Shown in pieces: positions 1-8,422 of a stretch of 64,000 nt of DNA. This DNA is from Marinilabiliales bacterium (lineage in GTDB: Bacteria; Bacteroidota; Bacteroidia; Bacteroidales; PUMT01): positions 62,001 to 126,000 of the forward strand of contig REEN01000029.1 in NCBI GenBank assembly GCA_007695015.1, in the 5' to 3' direction. The position numbers and the translations under genes are program-made. Under the pieces are notes generated by a model, which did no database searches, had not been told where the DNA came from, and saw nothing but the letters and a program-made list of their open reading frames with translations. Position 1 is the first letter of the stretch; each line of letters begins with the position of its first letter.

Positions 1-1219
1 TTTTGTCTATTTTGAAAAGGGTACTAATATAAAGACCCGGCAGTCCGTATTTGTCAATCACTTCCTTGCCTTTGCCTGCCCTGTATGCCCCGGCTACCCT
101 GTTCTCGTCATCGTCCCAGATGAACAGCTGGTGGTAGTAAAGGTCAAATTCGTCTATATCGATCTTACGGTTGGTTCCTTCGCCAACATCCCTGAAAGTG
201 ATCTCCCTTAATCTGCCTATCTCGTTGGTGATATTGGGAATGATCACTGAGGGTGCACAATAAACCGAAAAGTTTCCGCTTTTGAAAAGCAGGAAATCTG
301 AGAGGCTGGTGATCTCATCCAGCATTTTTGTGGCAGGAACAGCATCTATTACAGGCTCTTCAGTGGAAGATCTCCGGATGGTATAGGAGAAGAATTTTTT
401 CACTTCAATGCTGGTGCCCAGGGAATAGGTGCGTGCCCTAAGATAACGTCCGTACCTGTAGGTGTCTGTAAACTCATGCTGATCTTTAACAGGGACGGGG
501 TTCCCGATCCTTAATTTGATAATCTTGTTCCTCTTGTTCAGAAGCTCTGATGGGAGTTTTATGGTCCTGAGCACGGGATGGATCATTCCCAGAAGATGGA
601 AGATCCTGCTGTTGGTTCCCTGGAAGTAAACAGGCACTACCGGGACCTGAGCCCGTTTTATGAATTTGATAGCTGAACTCTGCCATTGCCGGTCGGTTAC
701 ACCTGTCCATTCATCATTGTAAACAGAAACCTCCCCGGCAGGGAATATGCCTAACGGAGAACCTGACCGCAGATGGGTCAGCGCCTCTTTTAACCCTGAT
801 ATGCCTGAGCCGGCATCTCTTAGTTTTTCAAAAGGGTTGCCGGAAATAATGTGTTCTTTTATGGGCTCAATCCGGCTCAAAAGGAAATTTGCCATTATTC
901 TGAAATCTGCACGGCGTTTTGAAAGCGCGTGCAACAGCAGAAGTCCGTCAATTCCCCCGTAAGGGTGGTTTGATACGGTTATGAACGGACCCCCGGCGGG
1001 TATCCTCTGAAGCTCTTCATCGCTCACTTCATATTTTATCTCAAGTTCGTCAATCAGTGCGTCGATGAACTTTATGCCATCCTTGTCCCATGTTTTTGAG
1101 TAGACTTTGTTAATTCTGTTGAACCGTAGCAGGAGTATAAGCAACCTGGCAATGCTTTCTCCTCCGAGTTTGTTCATTTTGCCTGACCTGAGCAGATCCT
1201 CCGTTTTTATTAGTTGCAT
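1..1219 (-). CDS. Bifunctional acyltransferase (PlsC-like + GNAT-like), OlsF/GlsAB type, 3' end missing
   Basis: The reading frame is open from an ATG at 1219 to the left edge, so at least 406 codons are present and the C-terminus is missing. Residues about 80-230 look like a PlsC-type glycerolipid acyltransferase: an NHPYGGIDG motif near residues 84-92 (His and Asp separated by five residues) and a later FPAGEVS motif. From about residue 280 the sequence resembles the OlsB-type N-acyltransferase of the GNAT superfamily, with acidic residues in a D-x-D-x-x-D-x-Y-Y-H stretch and a GAYRAG motif. Fusions of this kind (OlsF) make ornithine or glycine lipids in Bacteroidota by N-acylating the amino acid and then O-acylating it. 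Substrate is not readable from sequence. It starts 14 bp after the LysE-family gene, so the two are probably cotranscribed. Confidence 0.8.
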   Translation of the reverse strand, partial: MQLIKTEDLLRSGKMNKLGGESIARLLILLLRFNRINKVYSKTWDKDGIKFIDALIDELEIKYEVSDEELQRIPAGGPFITVSNHPYGGIDGLLLLHALSKRRADFRIMANFLLSRIEPIKEHIISGNPFEKLRDAGSGISGLKEALTHLRSGSPLGIFPAGEVSVYNDEWTGVTDRQWQSSAIKFIKRAQVPVVPVYFQGTNSRIFHLLGMIHPVLRTIKLPSELLNKRNKIIKLRIGNPVPVKDQHEFTDTYRYGRYLRARTYSLGTSIEVKKFFSYTIRRSSTEEPVIDAVPATKMLDEITSLSDFLLFKSGNFSVYCAPSVIIPNITNEIGRLREITFRDVGEGTNRKIDIDEFDLYYHQLFIWDDDENRVAGAYRAGKGKEVIDKYGLPGLYISTLFKIDK

Positions 1220-1233
1220 GGCCGGTTTTATTT

Positions 1234-1863
1234 TCAGATTAGTATGCTTATTAATGCTGTTATGCCGAATATGACGATCAGTACCCCGGCTGACCGGTTG
1301 ATCCTGAACAGGATCCTTAGCCGGAACCTGTTCCTGAAATGGTTTATGATGCTGCTCAGGAGCAGCCAGTAAAGAGCGCCCCCGGCGAGTATACCGGTAA
1401 CGATAGCAGAAGATACAAGCGGGCCGGGTTTAGGTGTTACAAGTTCAAGGCTTGCGAAAGCCGCCAGGAACAGAAATATGGCAAGGGGATTGGTCAGCAT
1501 CAGAAGCAGTACCGACATGAAATCGGAAAAATGGGTCTGGTTATTGTTCTGTCCTGACCGCATCAGACTGACCGGGTTCGAGATGAATATGCGGACACCA
1601 AGAAATAACAATATCAGCCCGCCTGCAGCACGCATCAGAAACTGCTGTGTTTCAATGAAGTTTATGATCACTGAAAGCCCCAGGATTGCTGCCAGTGCAA
1701 ATATTGCATCGGCAACGGCGGCTCCCATTCCGGAAACGAACCCCGAGAGGTGCCCCCTGCTGAGTGTCCGCTGGATGCAGAGTACCCCGACAGGTCCCAG
1801 CGGGACTGAAGCTATCAGTCCTATTGCCATGCTCTTGATGAGCAAAATTAAGATATCCTGCAC
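1234..1863 (-). CDS. LysE/RhtB family amino acid exporter
   Basis: A 209-residue polytopic membrane protein with about six hydrophobic segments. The N-terminal segment carries the family's PLGPVGVLCIQRTLSRG motif (known LysE translocator signature, PxGPx near the first helix). Members export amino acids such as lysine, threonine or homoserine across the inner membrane; the substrate cannot be told here. It is the first gene of a leftward pair with the acyltransferase fusion, and a TATTTTTG box lies about 45 bp upstream on the minus strand. The pairing with a probable amino-acid lipid synthase may be coincidental. Confidence 0.85.
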   Translation of the reverse strand: MQDILILLIKSMAIGLIASVPLGPVGVLCIQRTLSRGHLSGFVSGMGAAVADAIFALAAILGLSVIINFIETQQFLMRAAGGLILLFLGVRIFISNPVSLMRSGQNNNQTHFSDFMSVLLLMLTNPLAIFLFLAAFASLELVTPKPGPLVSSAIVTGILAGGALYWLLLSSIINHFRNRFRLRILFRINRSAGVLIVIFGITALISILI

Positions 1864-1908
1864 CTGACCCTTGCTTCGGTATTAATAATGACACATCACA
1901 AAAATATG

Positions 1909-1916
1909 CAATTTAC
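1909..1916 (-). promoter_or_regulatory. Candidate -7 promoter box (TATTTTTG) for the LysE-family gene
   Basis: The minus strand reads TATTTTTG, an exact match to the Bacteroidota -7 consensus TAnnTTTG, about 45 bp before the LysE-family start. A -33 box was not clear. Confidence 0.4.
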
Positions 1917-1943
1917 ATTTCAATTACTGCCTGCAAAATTAAT

Positions 1944-1951
1944 TATCTTTA
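1944..1951 (+). promoter_or_regulatory. Candidate -7 box (TATCTTTA) for the EamA transporter gene
   Basis: TATCTTTA matches the Bacteroidota -7 box at seven of eight positions and ends 18 bp before the ATG at 1970. It lies in the divergent intergenic space between the two transporter genes. Confidence 0.3.
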
Positions 1952-1969
1952 CGCTCTTATTTTTCTGAA

Positions 1970-2860
1970 ATGCTGTTTGACCTTGAAAAACGGCCCTGGC
2001 AATGGATCATGCTGATCTTTCTTGCTTTTATCTGGGGCGCATCTTTTATCCTTATGAAAAGGGGACTTGTTTCATTCACCAGTATGCAGGTGGGTGCCAT
2101 GCGGATCTTCTTCTCTTTCGTATTCTTTATACCCCTTATAATAAGGTACCTTGGAAAACTGAACCGGTCAAACCTCAAGTCGCTGCTCATTGTCGGGTTT
2201 ATCGGCAATGCCATACCCGCTTTTATGTTTTCAACGGCACAGACCGAGATAAGCAGCTCAGTGGCAGGAATTCTCAATTCCCTTACTCCCATTTTCACAC
2301 TTTTAATAGGTGTGCTATTATATGCCAATAAGGTGAGATGGATAAGTGTTGGGGGACTGTTTATCGGAATGATAGGTGCTGTGGGACTGATAACCAGTAT
2401 AAATAATATTGATATCGGGACTTCAAACAACTGGTATGGTCTGTTTGCCGTGGCAGGAACACTGTGTTACGGCATAAATGTGAATGAGATCAAGTTCAGG
2501 CTACGTGATCTTGACGGTGTTGCCATTGCCTCCCTTGGGTTCCTGTTTATCGGACCTTTTGCCGGACTGTATCTTCTGATGACGGACTTCAGCATGGCTG
2601 CAGGATCGGCCGAACTGACCGGCAGCCTTCTTGCCGTTATTGCGCTGGCATTTTTCTCGAGCTTTATTGCAGTTATTTTGATGAATGTGTTGATCAAGTT
2701 CACAACTACGCTCTTTGCTGCATCGGTAACTTATATTATCCCGATATTTGCCATTTTCTGGGGCCTGATGGATGGAGAGAGTTTTCTCCCTGTTCAGGCA
2801 TTCTGGGCACTTGTAATCCTGGCAGGCGTGTACCTGGTTAACGGGAAAAGAAAAAGTTAA
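1970..2860 (+). CDS. EamA/DMT-family transporter (RhaT/YdcZ-like permease)
   Basis: A 296-residue protein with ten predicted hydrophobic segments arranged as two five-helix EamA repeats (roughly residues 10-140 and 155-292). The first repeat has the family's WGASFILMKRGL motif after helix 1, and the second ends in the usual short basic tail. EamA proteins are drug/metabolite transporters of the inner membrane; many export amino acids or their derivatives. It is divergent from the LysE-family gene and ends 4 bp before the convergent dsbD-like gene. Substrate unknown. Confidence 0.85.
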   Translation: MLFDLEKRPWQWIMLIFLAFIWGASFILMKRGLVSFTSMQVGAMRIFFSFVFFIPLIIRYLGKLNRSNLKSLLIVGFIGNAIPAFMFSTAQTEISSSVAGILNSLTPIFTLLIGVLLYANKVRWISVGGLFIGMIGAVGLITSINNIDIGTSNNWYGLFAVAGTLCYGINVNEIKFRLRDLDGVAIASLGFLFIGPFAGLYLLMTDFSMAAGSAELTGSLLAVIALAFFSSFIAVILMNVLIKFTTTLFAASVTYIIPIFAIFWGLMDGESFLPVQAFWALVILAGVYLVNGKRKS

Positions 2861-2864
2861 GGTG

Positions 2865-4988
2865 CTAAGGGTTTTCGCCGAAGCTCATGACAGCCGTTTC
2901 CAGGAATTCTGCAAAAGCATCCCTGTTGAGGCTGTAACCGCGTGGCTGGTTAAGCAGATTGCCGCCGGGATCCATTACCACGTAATAGGGTTGGGTATTT
3001 GTATTGAATGCCGATATCTGGTAATCCAGGTTTTTTCTCCCGATAGTATTCTTTACCCTTCCGTCGATCTCTGATGTTATCCATTCATCTTCAGGGAGCC
3101 TTGTCCGGTCATCAACGTAGAGTGAGATAATGACAAAGTCGTTTCTCAGCCGCTCAAGTACGCGCTGGTCTGACCAGACCCTGGCCTCCATCTCCTTGCA
3201 GTTTGAACAGGCGTGTCCGGTAAAGCTGAGGAATACAGGCTTGTTGAGCTCTTGTGCGCAGGCAAGTCCCTGCTCCAGGTCAAAATATCCCTGTAGTCCG
3301 TGCGGCAATGTGAGGAAGTCAGCAAATCTCGGTTCGTCGCATAATTCCGATGGTATTGCCGCCGTGCCTGTTCCGCTGTCCCTTATAATTGCACCTATGT
3401 CAAAGGAGAGGCTATGCTGGGGAGGCAACAGGGATGATATTGGTTTGAGGGGGGCCCCGAACATTCCCGGAACCAGGTAGACCACGAAGGCGAATGATGC
3501 TATGGCAATGAAAAGCCTTGGCACGCTCACATGGTCCAGCTTGCTGTCATGTGCCAGTCTGAGCTTTCCCAAAAGGTAGAAGCCGAGAAGTGTAAATATC
3601 ACAATCCATATTGCAAGGTATACATCCCTGGTCAATATGCCCCAGTGATATGTCTGGTCGACCACCATGAGGAATCTGAGGCTGAAGGCCAGGACAATGA
3701 AGCCCAGCACGACTTTTACCGAATTGAGCCAACCCCCTGATTTAGGCAGTTTGTTGAGCCATGATGGGAATATGGCAAGCAGGGTGAAAGGAACGGCGAA
3801 GGCAAGCGAGAATCCGAACATGCCGATTACCGGTTTTGCTCCTGTACCGGTTGCCGCTTCAACAAGCAGTGCGCCAACGATGGGCCCGACACATGAGAGG
3901 GAAACAATGACCAGGGTCAGAGCCATGAAGAATGAACCCAGGTAACCACCGCTTTCTGCTTTTGTATCTGCCTTTGTTGCCAGGCTGCCGGGCAGGGTTA
4001 TCTCAAAAAGTCCGAAAAACGATGCGGCAAAGGCAATAAACAACAGGAAGAATAACAGGTTGGGAAGCCAGTGCGAACTGAGCTGATTAGCAAATCCTGC
4101 TCCGACGCTCGTAAGCGATACAAGAAGACCGAGACTGGTGTATACCGCGATAATGGAAATGCCAAACACTAATGCGTTAATTATGGAATTCAGGCGGCCT
4201 GACTGCTTCTGCATGAAAAAGGATACCGTCATCGGGATCATCGGGAAGACGCAGGGAGTAAGCAACCCTGCAAGTCCCCCTGCAAATGCGATAAAGAAGA
4301 ATAACCAGAGACTGCGGCTGTCTGTTGCTGTATCTGCCGGTGATGGTTTGGCCGCACTTGTGCCGGTTACAGGGTAACCTGTCTGACCGGACTCGTTTTC
4401 TCCTGTGAAGGCAGGACCCGGCTCTTCATCAACAGTTGCAGATTCATCAGGAGTTGCTGCTGTTTCAGGTGCGGCCGTAACCCCCGGCAATCTGCCGGAC
4501 TCGTCTGCGGCAGCCGGAGCCGGAACCACACCCTCGTTTAAAATGAATTCAAATTCTACCTCCTGGGGAGGCAGGCAGCGTTCGTCATCGCAGCTCATGT
4601 ACTCAACAAAGCCTGTTATGACAAACTCACTTTCTGAAAGTATTCTGACTTTCTGCCTGAAGCGGGCCTCATTGCTGAAAAGAGGAAGGTCCATGCTGAA
4701 AAACGGATCAAATTTAATCTCCGGGTCAACCATATCCTCCACTTTGCCAATGAGCTCAAAATGCTCGTTTACGTCAATATGGAAAAAGGTTGGTATTGGC
4801 CCGCCCTCAGGGATCTCCTGTCCGTACAGGTACCAGTTATCGTCAATAGCCGCATTTATGTGCAGGTGTACCTCGCGGGCACTTACCTGCTCCTTTGAAA
4901 AATGCCACTTTACCGGTTCAAGTATCTGTGACGCTGCCCCGCTGACGAACAGCAGCAGGCTGATAATGGTGATCATAGGTTTTTGCAT
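2865..4988 (-). CDS. dsbD: DsbD-type thiol:disulfide interchange protein (three-domain)
   Basis: A 707-residue protein with the complete DsbD layout. A signal peptide is followed by a periplasmic alpha-like domain with a CDDERC pair (about residues 134-139). After a low-complexity Ala/Pro/Thr linker comes an eight-helix membrane domain with the two conserved cysteines in TPCVFPM (about 245) and SCVGP (about 364). A C-terminal thioredoxin-like domain has a CSNC active site near 594. DsbD passes electrons from cytoplasmic thioredoxin across the inner membrane to periplasmic reductases. It is transcribed alone, convergent with the EamA gene, with a TATTTTTG box about 54 bp upstream. The linker and alpha domain are longer than in many Bacteroidota homologues. 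Confidence 0.9.
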   Translation of the reverse strand: MQKPMITIISLLLFVSGAASQILEPVKWHFSKEQVSAREVHLHINAAIDDNWYLYGQEIPEGGPIPTFFHIDVNEHFELIGKVEDMVDPEIKFDPFFSMDLPLFSNEARFRQKVRILSESEFVITGFVEYMSCDDERCLPPQEVEFEFILNEGVVPAPAAADESGRLPGVTAAPETAATPDESATVDEEPGPAFTGENESGQTGYPVTGTSAAKPSPADTATDSRSLWLFFFIAFAGGLAGLLTPCVFPMIPMTVSFFMQKQSGRLNSIINALVFGISIIAVYTSLGLLVSLTSVGAGFANQLSSHWLPNLLFFLLFIAFAASFFGLFEITLPGSLATKADTKAESGGYLGSFFMALTLVIVSLSCVGPIVGALLVEAATGTGAKPVIGMFGFSLAFAVPFTLLAIFPSWLNKLPKSGGWLNSVKVVLGFIVLAFSLRFLMVVDQTYHWGILTRDVYLAIWIVIFTLLGFYLLGKLRLAHDSKLDHVSVPRLFIAIASFAFVVYLVPGMFGAPLKPISSLLPPQHSLSFDIGAIIRDSGTGTAAIPSELCDEPRFADFLTLPHGLQGYFDLEQGLACAQELNKPVFLSFTGHACSNCKEMEARVWSDQRVLERLRNDFVIISLYVDDRTRLPEDEWITSEIDGRVKNTIGRKNLDYQISAFNTNTQPYYVVMDPGGNLLNQPRGYSLNRDAFAEFLETAVMSFGENP

Positions 4989-5041
4989 CTGCTTTTCTAT
5001 TGGATCAGTACTATTTTATACAGATAAGATCGCTGTTTGTT

Positions 5042-5049
5042 CAAAAATA
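5042..5049 (-). promoter_or_regulatory. Candidate -7 promoter box (TATTTTTG) for dsbD
   Basis: The minus strand reads TATTTTTG, an exact TAnnTTTG match, 54 bp upstream of the dsbD start in the 134-bp gap to rng. Confidence 0.4.
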
Positions 5050-5122
5050 TTTCAGCATAAACAAACCCACGCCTGTTGATATGCATGCCTGTGCCTGTGG
5101 ATGAGACCCTGTTAAATTACTG

Positions 5123-6682
5123 CTACTGGAGCAGGGCATCAAGGTCTTCGTCATCAGTGGTAAAGAACCGGTATTCGGTAAAATGGTAAGACATCACAGG
5201 CATTACCCTGATAAACTTCCTGTAACGAAGCATCCATCTAAGTCTTAACGAGGGAAACCCTTTTCTGAGGAAGGCCTCAATATAGGGATGGACTTTCAAT
5301 ACGATGGTACCCTGCACCGATCTTTCAAGTATTCTTTCAAGATGGTCTTCTATCTGGTCGGTAAGGAGGATACTGGGACTGATCTCGCCGGTGCCCTGGC
5401 AGGCGGGGCAGTTCTCCATGGTTTTGATGCTCATCTCGGGCCGGACTCTCTGGCGGGTGATCTGCATCAGTCCGAACTTGCTCAAAGGAAGTATGTTGTG
5501 TTTAGTGCGGTCTTCTGACATGAACTCCTTCATCTTGTCGAACAGCATCTGCTTGTTCTCCTGGGAGTGCAAATCAATGAAATCAACAACTATGATGCCT
5601 CCCATGTCGCGCAGCCGGAGCTGTCTTGCAACCTCCTGAGCCGCTATCAGGTTTACTGCAAGTGCATTTGCTTCCTGGTTATCACCTGATTTTGACCGGT
5701 TGCCACTGTTTACGTCAATTACATGAAGGGCTTCGGTATGTTCAATAATAAGGTAGGCCCCGTTACGGCAGGATACCGTTTTGCCGAACAATGACTTGAT
5801 CTGTTTTTCAATGCCGAAATGATCGAAAATGGGCGTCTTTCCGGAGTAATGTTTTACAATTTTCTGCTTTTCGGGAGCTATGGTACTGATATATTCCTTT
5901 ATCTCACTTACGAGTATCCCGTCATTAACGTAAACATTGTTGAAGTCCACATTAAGAAGGTCACGCAGGATCGTTGATGTGCGGTCCATCTCCTGAAGTG
6001 CCAGCTTCGGGGCTGTACCGCCCCTTACTTTGTCATAGATGGATTCCCATTTTTTGACAAGGTTTTTGAGTTCGGCATCCAGTTCGGCGACTCTTTTGCC
6101 TTCGGCTACAGTCCTGACAATAAGTCCGTAATTTCTGGGCTTGATGCTCTGAAGAAGCCGTTTGAGCCTGTTTCTCTCTTCGGCCGATTCGATCTTTTGC
6201 GATACCGATACCTTATCAGAAAAAGGCATAAGGACCAGGTTCCTGCCGGCTATCGATATCTCAGAGCTTAAGCGGGGACCTTTGGTTGATATAGGTTCCT
6301 TAGCTATCTGAACCAATACATTCTGGCCGCTTGACAGCACCTTAGATATTTTCCCGTCCTTGGATATATCATTCTCAGATTTGAATCGCTGAAGCACCGG
6401 GTTTTTGCTTTTCCGGTTTTGTGTCTGGGCAATAAATTTATTGAGGGTCTGGAACTGGGGTCCCAGGTCCAGGTAATGCAGGAATGCATCTTTTTCATAT
6501 CCTACATCGACAAATGCAGCATTCAGCCCGGGCATTATTTTCTTGACCTTGCCCAGGTAGATATTGCCTACAGTGAACTGAACGTTGCTTTTCTGTTTGT
6601 TCAGCTCGATCAGCTGTTTATTGTCAAGAAGTGCTATTGATATCTCAGAAGCATTAGCATCTATAACTAGTTCTTTGCTCAC
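5123..6682 (-). CDS. rng: Ribonuclease E/G family endoribonuclease (RNase G)
   Basis: A 519-residue protein of RNase G length, without the long C-terminal degradosome scaffold of RNase E. An S1 RNA-binding domain covers about residues 35-125 (YLGKVKKIMPGLNAAFVDVG). The catalytic metal-binding motifs HVIDVNSG and IVVDFIDL follow at about 325-375. The zinc-link cysteines are in CPACQGTG near 425. RNase G cuts single-stranded RNA at 5'-monophosphate ends in 16S rRNA maturation and mRNA decay. It lies downstream of HU and the 30-residue basic peptide in the same direction, a neighbourhood common in Bacteroidota. Confidence 0.93.
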   Translation of the reverse strand: MSKELVIDANASEISIALLDNKQLIELNKQKSNVQFTVGNIYLGKVKKIMPGLNAAFVDVGYEKDAFLHYLDLGPQFQTLNKFIAQTQNRKSKNPVLQRFKSENDISKDGKISKVLSSGQNVLVQIAKEPISTKGPRLSSEISIAGRNLVLMPFSDKVSVSQKIESAEERNRLKRLLQSIKPRNYGLIVRTVAEGKRVAELDAELKNLVKKWESIYDKVRGGTAPKLALQEMDRTSTILRDLLNVDFNNVYVNDGILVSEIKEYISTIAPEKQKIVKHYSGKTPIFDHFGIEKQIKSLFGKTVSCRNGAYLIIEHTEALHVIDVNSGNRSKSGDNQEANALAVNLIAAQEVARQLRLRDMGGIIVVDFIDLHSQENKQMLFDKMKEFMSEDRTKHNILPLSKFGLMQITRQRVRPEMSIKTMENCPACQGTGEISPSILLTDQIEDHLERILERSVQGTIVLKVHPYIEAFLRKGFPSLRLRWMLRYRKFIRVMPVMSYHFTEYRFFTTDDEDLDALLQ

Positions 6683-6836
6683 AGTTCCTCATTGATTATA
6701 GGAGGTAAAAGCGGAAACGTCAACGTAACGGCAGCAGTATGAAATTGATTAGGTACTCTTATATTAATAAACCTAAAGAAAAAGGTTTCTTTAGGTTTAT
6801 GAGTTCTTACATATTTGCTGTCAGCTTAATAATAGC

Positions 6837-6929
6837 CTATTTCCTCTTTTTATGGCGGTTTTTCCTTAAACGCTTCTTGCGTTTATGGGTTGCCATCTTA
6901 TGTCTTTTTCTCTTTTTTCCGCTTGGCAT
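6837..6929 (-). CDS. 30-residue basic peptide, AURKAIP1/COX24-domain type (ribosome-associated)
   Basis: A 30-codon frame runs from an ATG at 6929 to a TAG at 6837. It encodes a peptide of almost only Lys, Arg and His, starting MPSGKKRKRHKM and ending in the HKRKKRLRKNRHKK pattern. This is the pattern of the small Bacteroidota proteins annotated as AURKAIP1/COX24-domain proteins. That family is related to mitochondrial ribosomal protein mS38 and to the small mycobacterial ribosomal protein bS22. It is 21 bp downstream of HU and 154 bp upstream of rng, on the same strand. It is shorter than standard ORF cut-offs and is easily missed. The role in the ribosome is known from the family, not shown here. 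Confidence 0.8.
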   Translation of the reverse strand: MPSGKKRKRHKMATHKRKKRLRKNRHKKRK

Positions 6930-6950
6930 TGTTATTATTATTAGCCGGTC

Positions 6951-7238
6951 TTATTTCTTTACGTATGTTTTGACCTTGTTTACGAATGTCTTGGAAGGCT
7001 TAAAGGCCGGGATGAAATGTTCAGGAATGATGATGGTAGTGTTCTTGGAAATATTCCTGGCTGTTTTTTTGGCCCTTTTCTTAACGATAAAGCTGCCGAA
7101 TCCCCTGAGGTAAACGTTCTTGTCCTTTGAAAGGGAGTCTTTTACAGTCTCCATAAAAGCTTCAACTGTTTTCTGAACAGTTATTTTTTCAATTCCAGTG
7201 TTTTTGGAAATCTCGTTAACAATATCTGCCTTTGTCAT
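6951..7238 (-). CDS. hup: HU/IHF-family DNA-binding protein
   Basis: A 95-residue protein of the HU fold, starting MTKADIVNEISKNTGI. The arm-region signature (RGFGSFIVKKRAKKTARNI) is at residues about 45-63, with a basic C-terminal tail. HU bends and compacts DNA non-specifically. The conserved arm proline of the RNP pattern is not obvious; the sequence has ISKNTTIIIP there. It is transcribed leftward, probably with the 30-residue peptide, from a TATATTTG box about 54 bp upstream. Confidence 0.92.
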   Translation of the reverse strand: MTKADIVNEISKNTGIEKITVQKTVEAFMETVKDSLSKDKNVYLRGFGSFIVKKRAKKTARNISKNTTIIIPEHFIPAFKPSKTFVNKVKTYVKK

Positions 7239-7551
7239 TTTTAAAATCTTTAGTTATCAATTAATTAATGAGTGATTTTACTATTGGAGTGCAAATATAT
7301 ATTTATTTGCCAAATAAAAAAAACTATCGTTGGTAAATTTGCATGAGCAACTGCAAATATACTGATTTTTATTAAAAATATGAGGTTTAGTCAAATAGTC
7401 GTCTTCTGAGAAGATCAGTGTTGTCGTTTTTTTATATGTAAATTGCACCGCCGGGTTGCATTCGAAAAGAAAAAAGGTGGTCCGGGATATTGTTTTATAA
7501 AGGATTATTTCTTAAATTTAATATAGTACTAACCAAAAAATATAATCTATT
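7239..7551. promoter_or_regulatory. AT-rich divergent promoter region between HU and ssb
   Basis: This 313-bp gap holds no credible gene. It carries exact TAnnTTTG boxes on both strands: minus-strand boxes at 7292-7299 and 7354-7361 (TATATTTG) facing HU, and a plus-strand box at 7334-7341 (TAAATTTG) facing ssb but about 210 bp from its start. Many Bacteroidota have mutY in this position, before ssb; no mutY is present here. Confidence 0.5.
7292..7299 (-). promoter_or_regulatory. Candidate -7 promoter box (TATATTTG) for HU
   Basis: An exact TAnnTTTG match on the minus strand, 54 bp upstream of the HU start codon. Confidence 0.45.
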
Positions 7552-7974
7552 ATGGTCAACAAAGTAGTATTAGTCGGAAATGCAGGACAGGATCCTGAAG
7601 TCAGGCACCTTGAATCGGGTGTTGCTGTTGCTAATTTCAACCTTGCCACCAATGAGACCTACAAAGACAAAAACGGTGAAAAGGTTACACAGACGGAGTG
7701 GCACCGTATAGTCCTGTGGCGTGGACTTGCTGAGGTTGCTGAAAAGTATGTGAAAAAGGGGGAGCTCCTTTATATCGAAGGCAGGTTGCGTACCCGCTCC
7801 TGGGATGATAAGGATGGCAACAAGAAGTATACCACAGAGGTTTTTGCCGATGCAATGAAAATGCTTGGCAGGAAACCTGCAGCCCCGGGCGAGGGTCAGG
7901 AAGAAGCTGTGTCGCAAACACAGGATGATGGTCCGGATGTCGATGCGGGCGAGCAGGACGATCTGCCGTTTTGA
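7552..7974 (+). CDS. ssb: Single-stranded DNA-binding protein
   Basis: A 140-residue SSB. The OB fold spans residues 1-105, with the hallmark MVNKVVLVGNAGQDPEVR start, TEWHRIVLW strand and YIEGRLRTRSW loop. A short Gly/Gln/Asp-rich tail ends in the acidic tip DDLPF, which recruits replication and repair partners. SSB coats single-stranded DNA in replication, recombination and repair. It precedes the gldE-gldD pair as in other Bacteroidota, but a 448-bp repeat-containing gap separates them here. Confidence 0.96.
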   Translation: MVNKVVLVGNAGQDPEVRHLESGVAVANFNLATNETYKDKNGEKVTQTEWHRIVLWRGLAEVAEKYVKKGELLYIEGRLRTRSWDDKDGNKKYTTEVFADAMKMLGRKPAAPGEGQEEAVSQTQDDGPDVDAGEQDDLPF

Positions 7975-8422
7975 CCCTATGCAAAGGCAGATTCCAGTGA
8001 TTGGACGAATAATCTCTGCCAGGTTATGATCAGCTGTATCCATCAGAAGGACCGTGGCGGCCGACAATGATTGGACGAATAATCTCTGCCAGGTTATAAT
8101 CAGCTGCCTTCATAAGAAGGACCGTGGCAGCCGACAATGATTGGACGAATAATCTCTGCCAGGTTATGATCAGCTGTATCCATCAGAAGGAGACAGGGCG
8201 TAGTGACCGAACGATTGGTCTCTTTAAGGTTGTAACCCCGGGGGCTGAGGGCCTCCGGGCATCCTTAATACCTCTTATTGTCACCGGGTTGTTAATATCA
8301 GCAATTAATTTATTAACTTGCGGTGTCAGGCAGCGGATGCCCCTGCACGTAGCACGGATGCCCCCTTTAAGTTGAACGGGGGCACGGGCCGGACAAACAA
8401 GTAAAACGATTGCTGAACTGCT
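7975..8422. other. Gene-free region between ssb and gldE, with a 70-bp tandem repeat
   Basis: No credible coding frame is present. The first half is the 70-bp tandem repeat listed separately. The rest (8192-8422) is of higher GC content with several Gly/Pro-like runs of G and C, and I recognise nothing in it. An 83-codon frame at 8124-8375 starts inside the repeat and looks accidental. Confidence 0.6.
7999..8191. repeat. Tandem repeat, 70-bp unit, about 2.75 copies
   Basis: Three units begin at 7999, 8069 and 8139, each with GATTGGACGAATAATCTCTG, then CCAGGTTAT(G/A)ATCAGCTG. The units are nearly identical; the middle one differs at a few positions (CCTTCATAAG in place of TATCCATCAG). The third stops after CATCAGAAGGA at 8191. 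The repeats abut directly with no variable spacers, so this is not a CRISPR array. Confidence 0.9.

Noticed and set aside
6739-7113. 124-codon rightward frame with hydrophobic stretches
   Set aside because: It is antisense to the Lys/Arg-rich 30-residue peptide and HU; the hydrophobic runs are the complement of Lys codons.
7999-8191. Possible CRISPR array
   Set aside because: The 70-bp units abut without spacers, there are fewer than three, and no cas gene is present.
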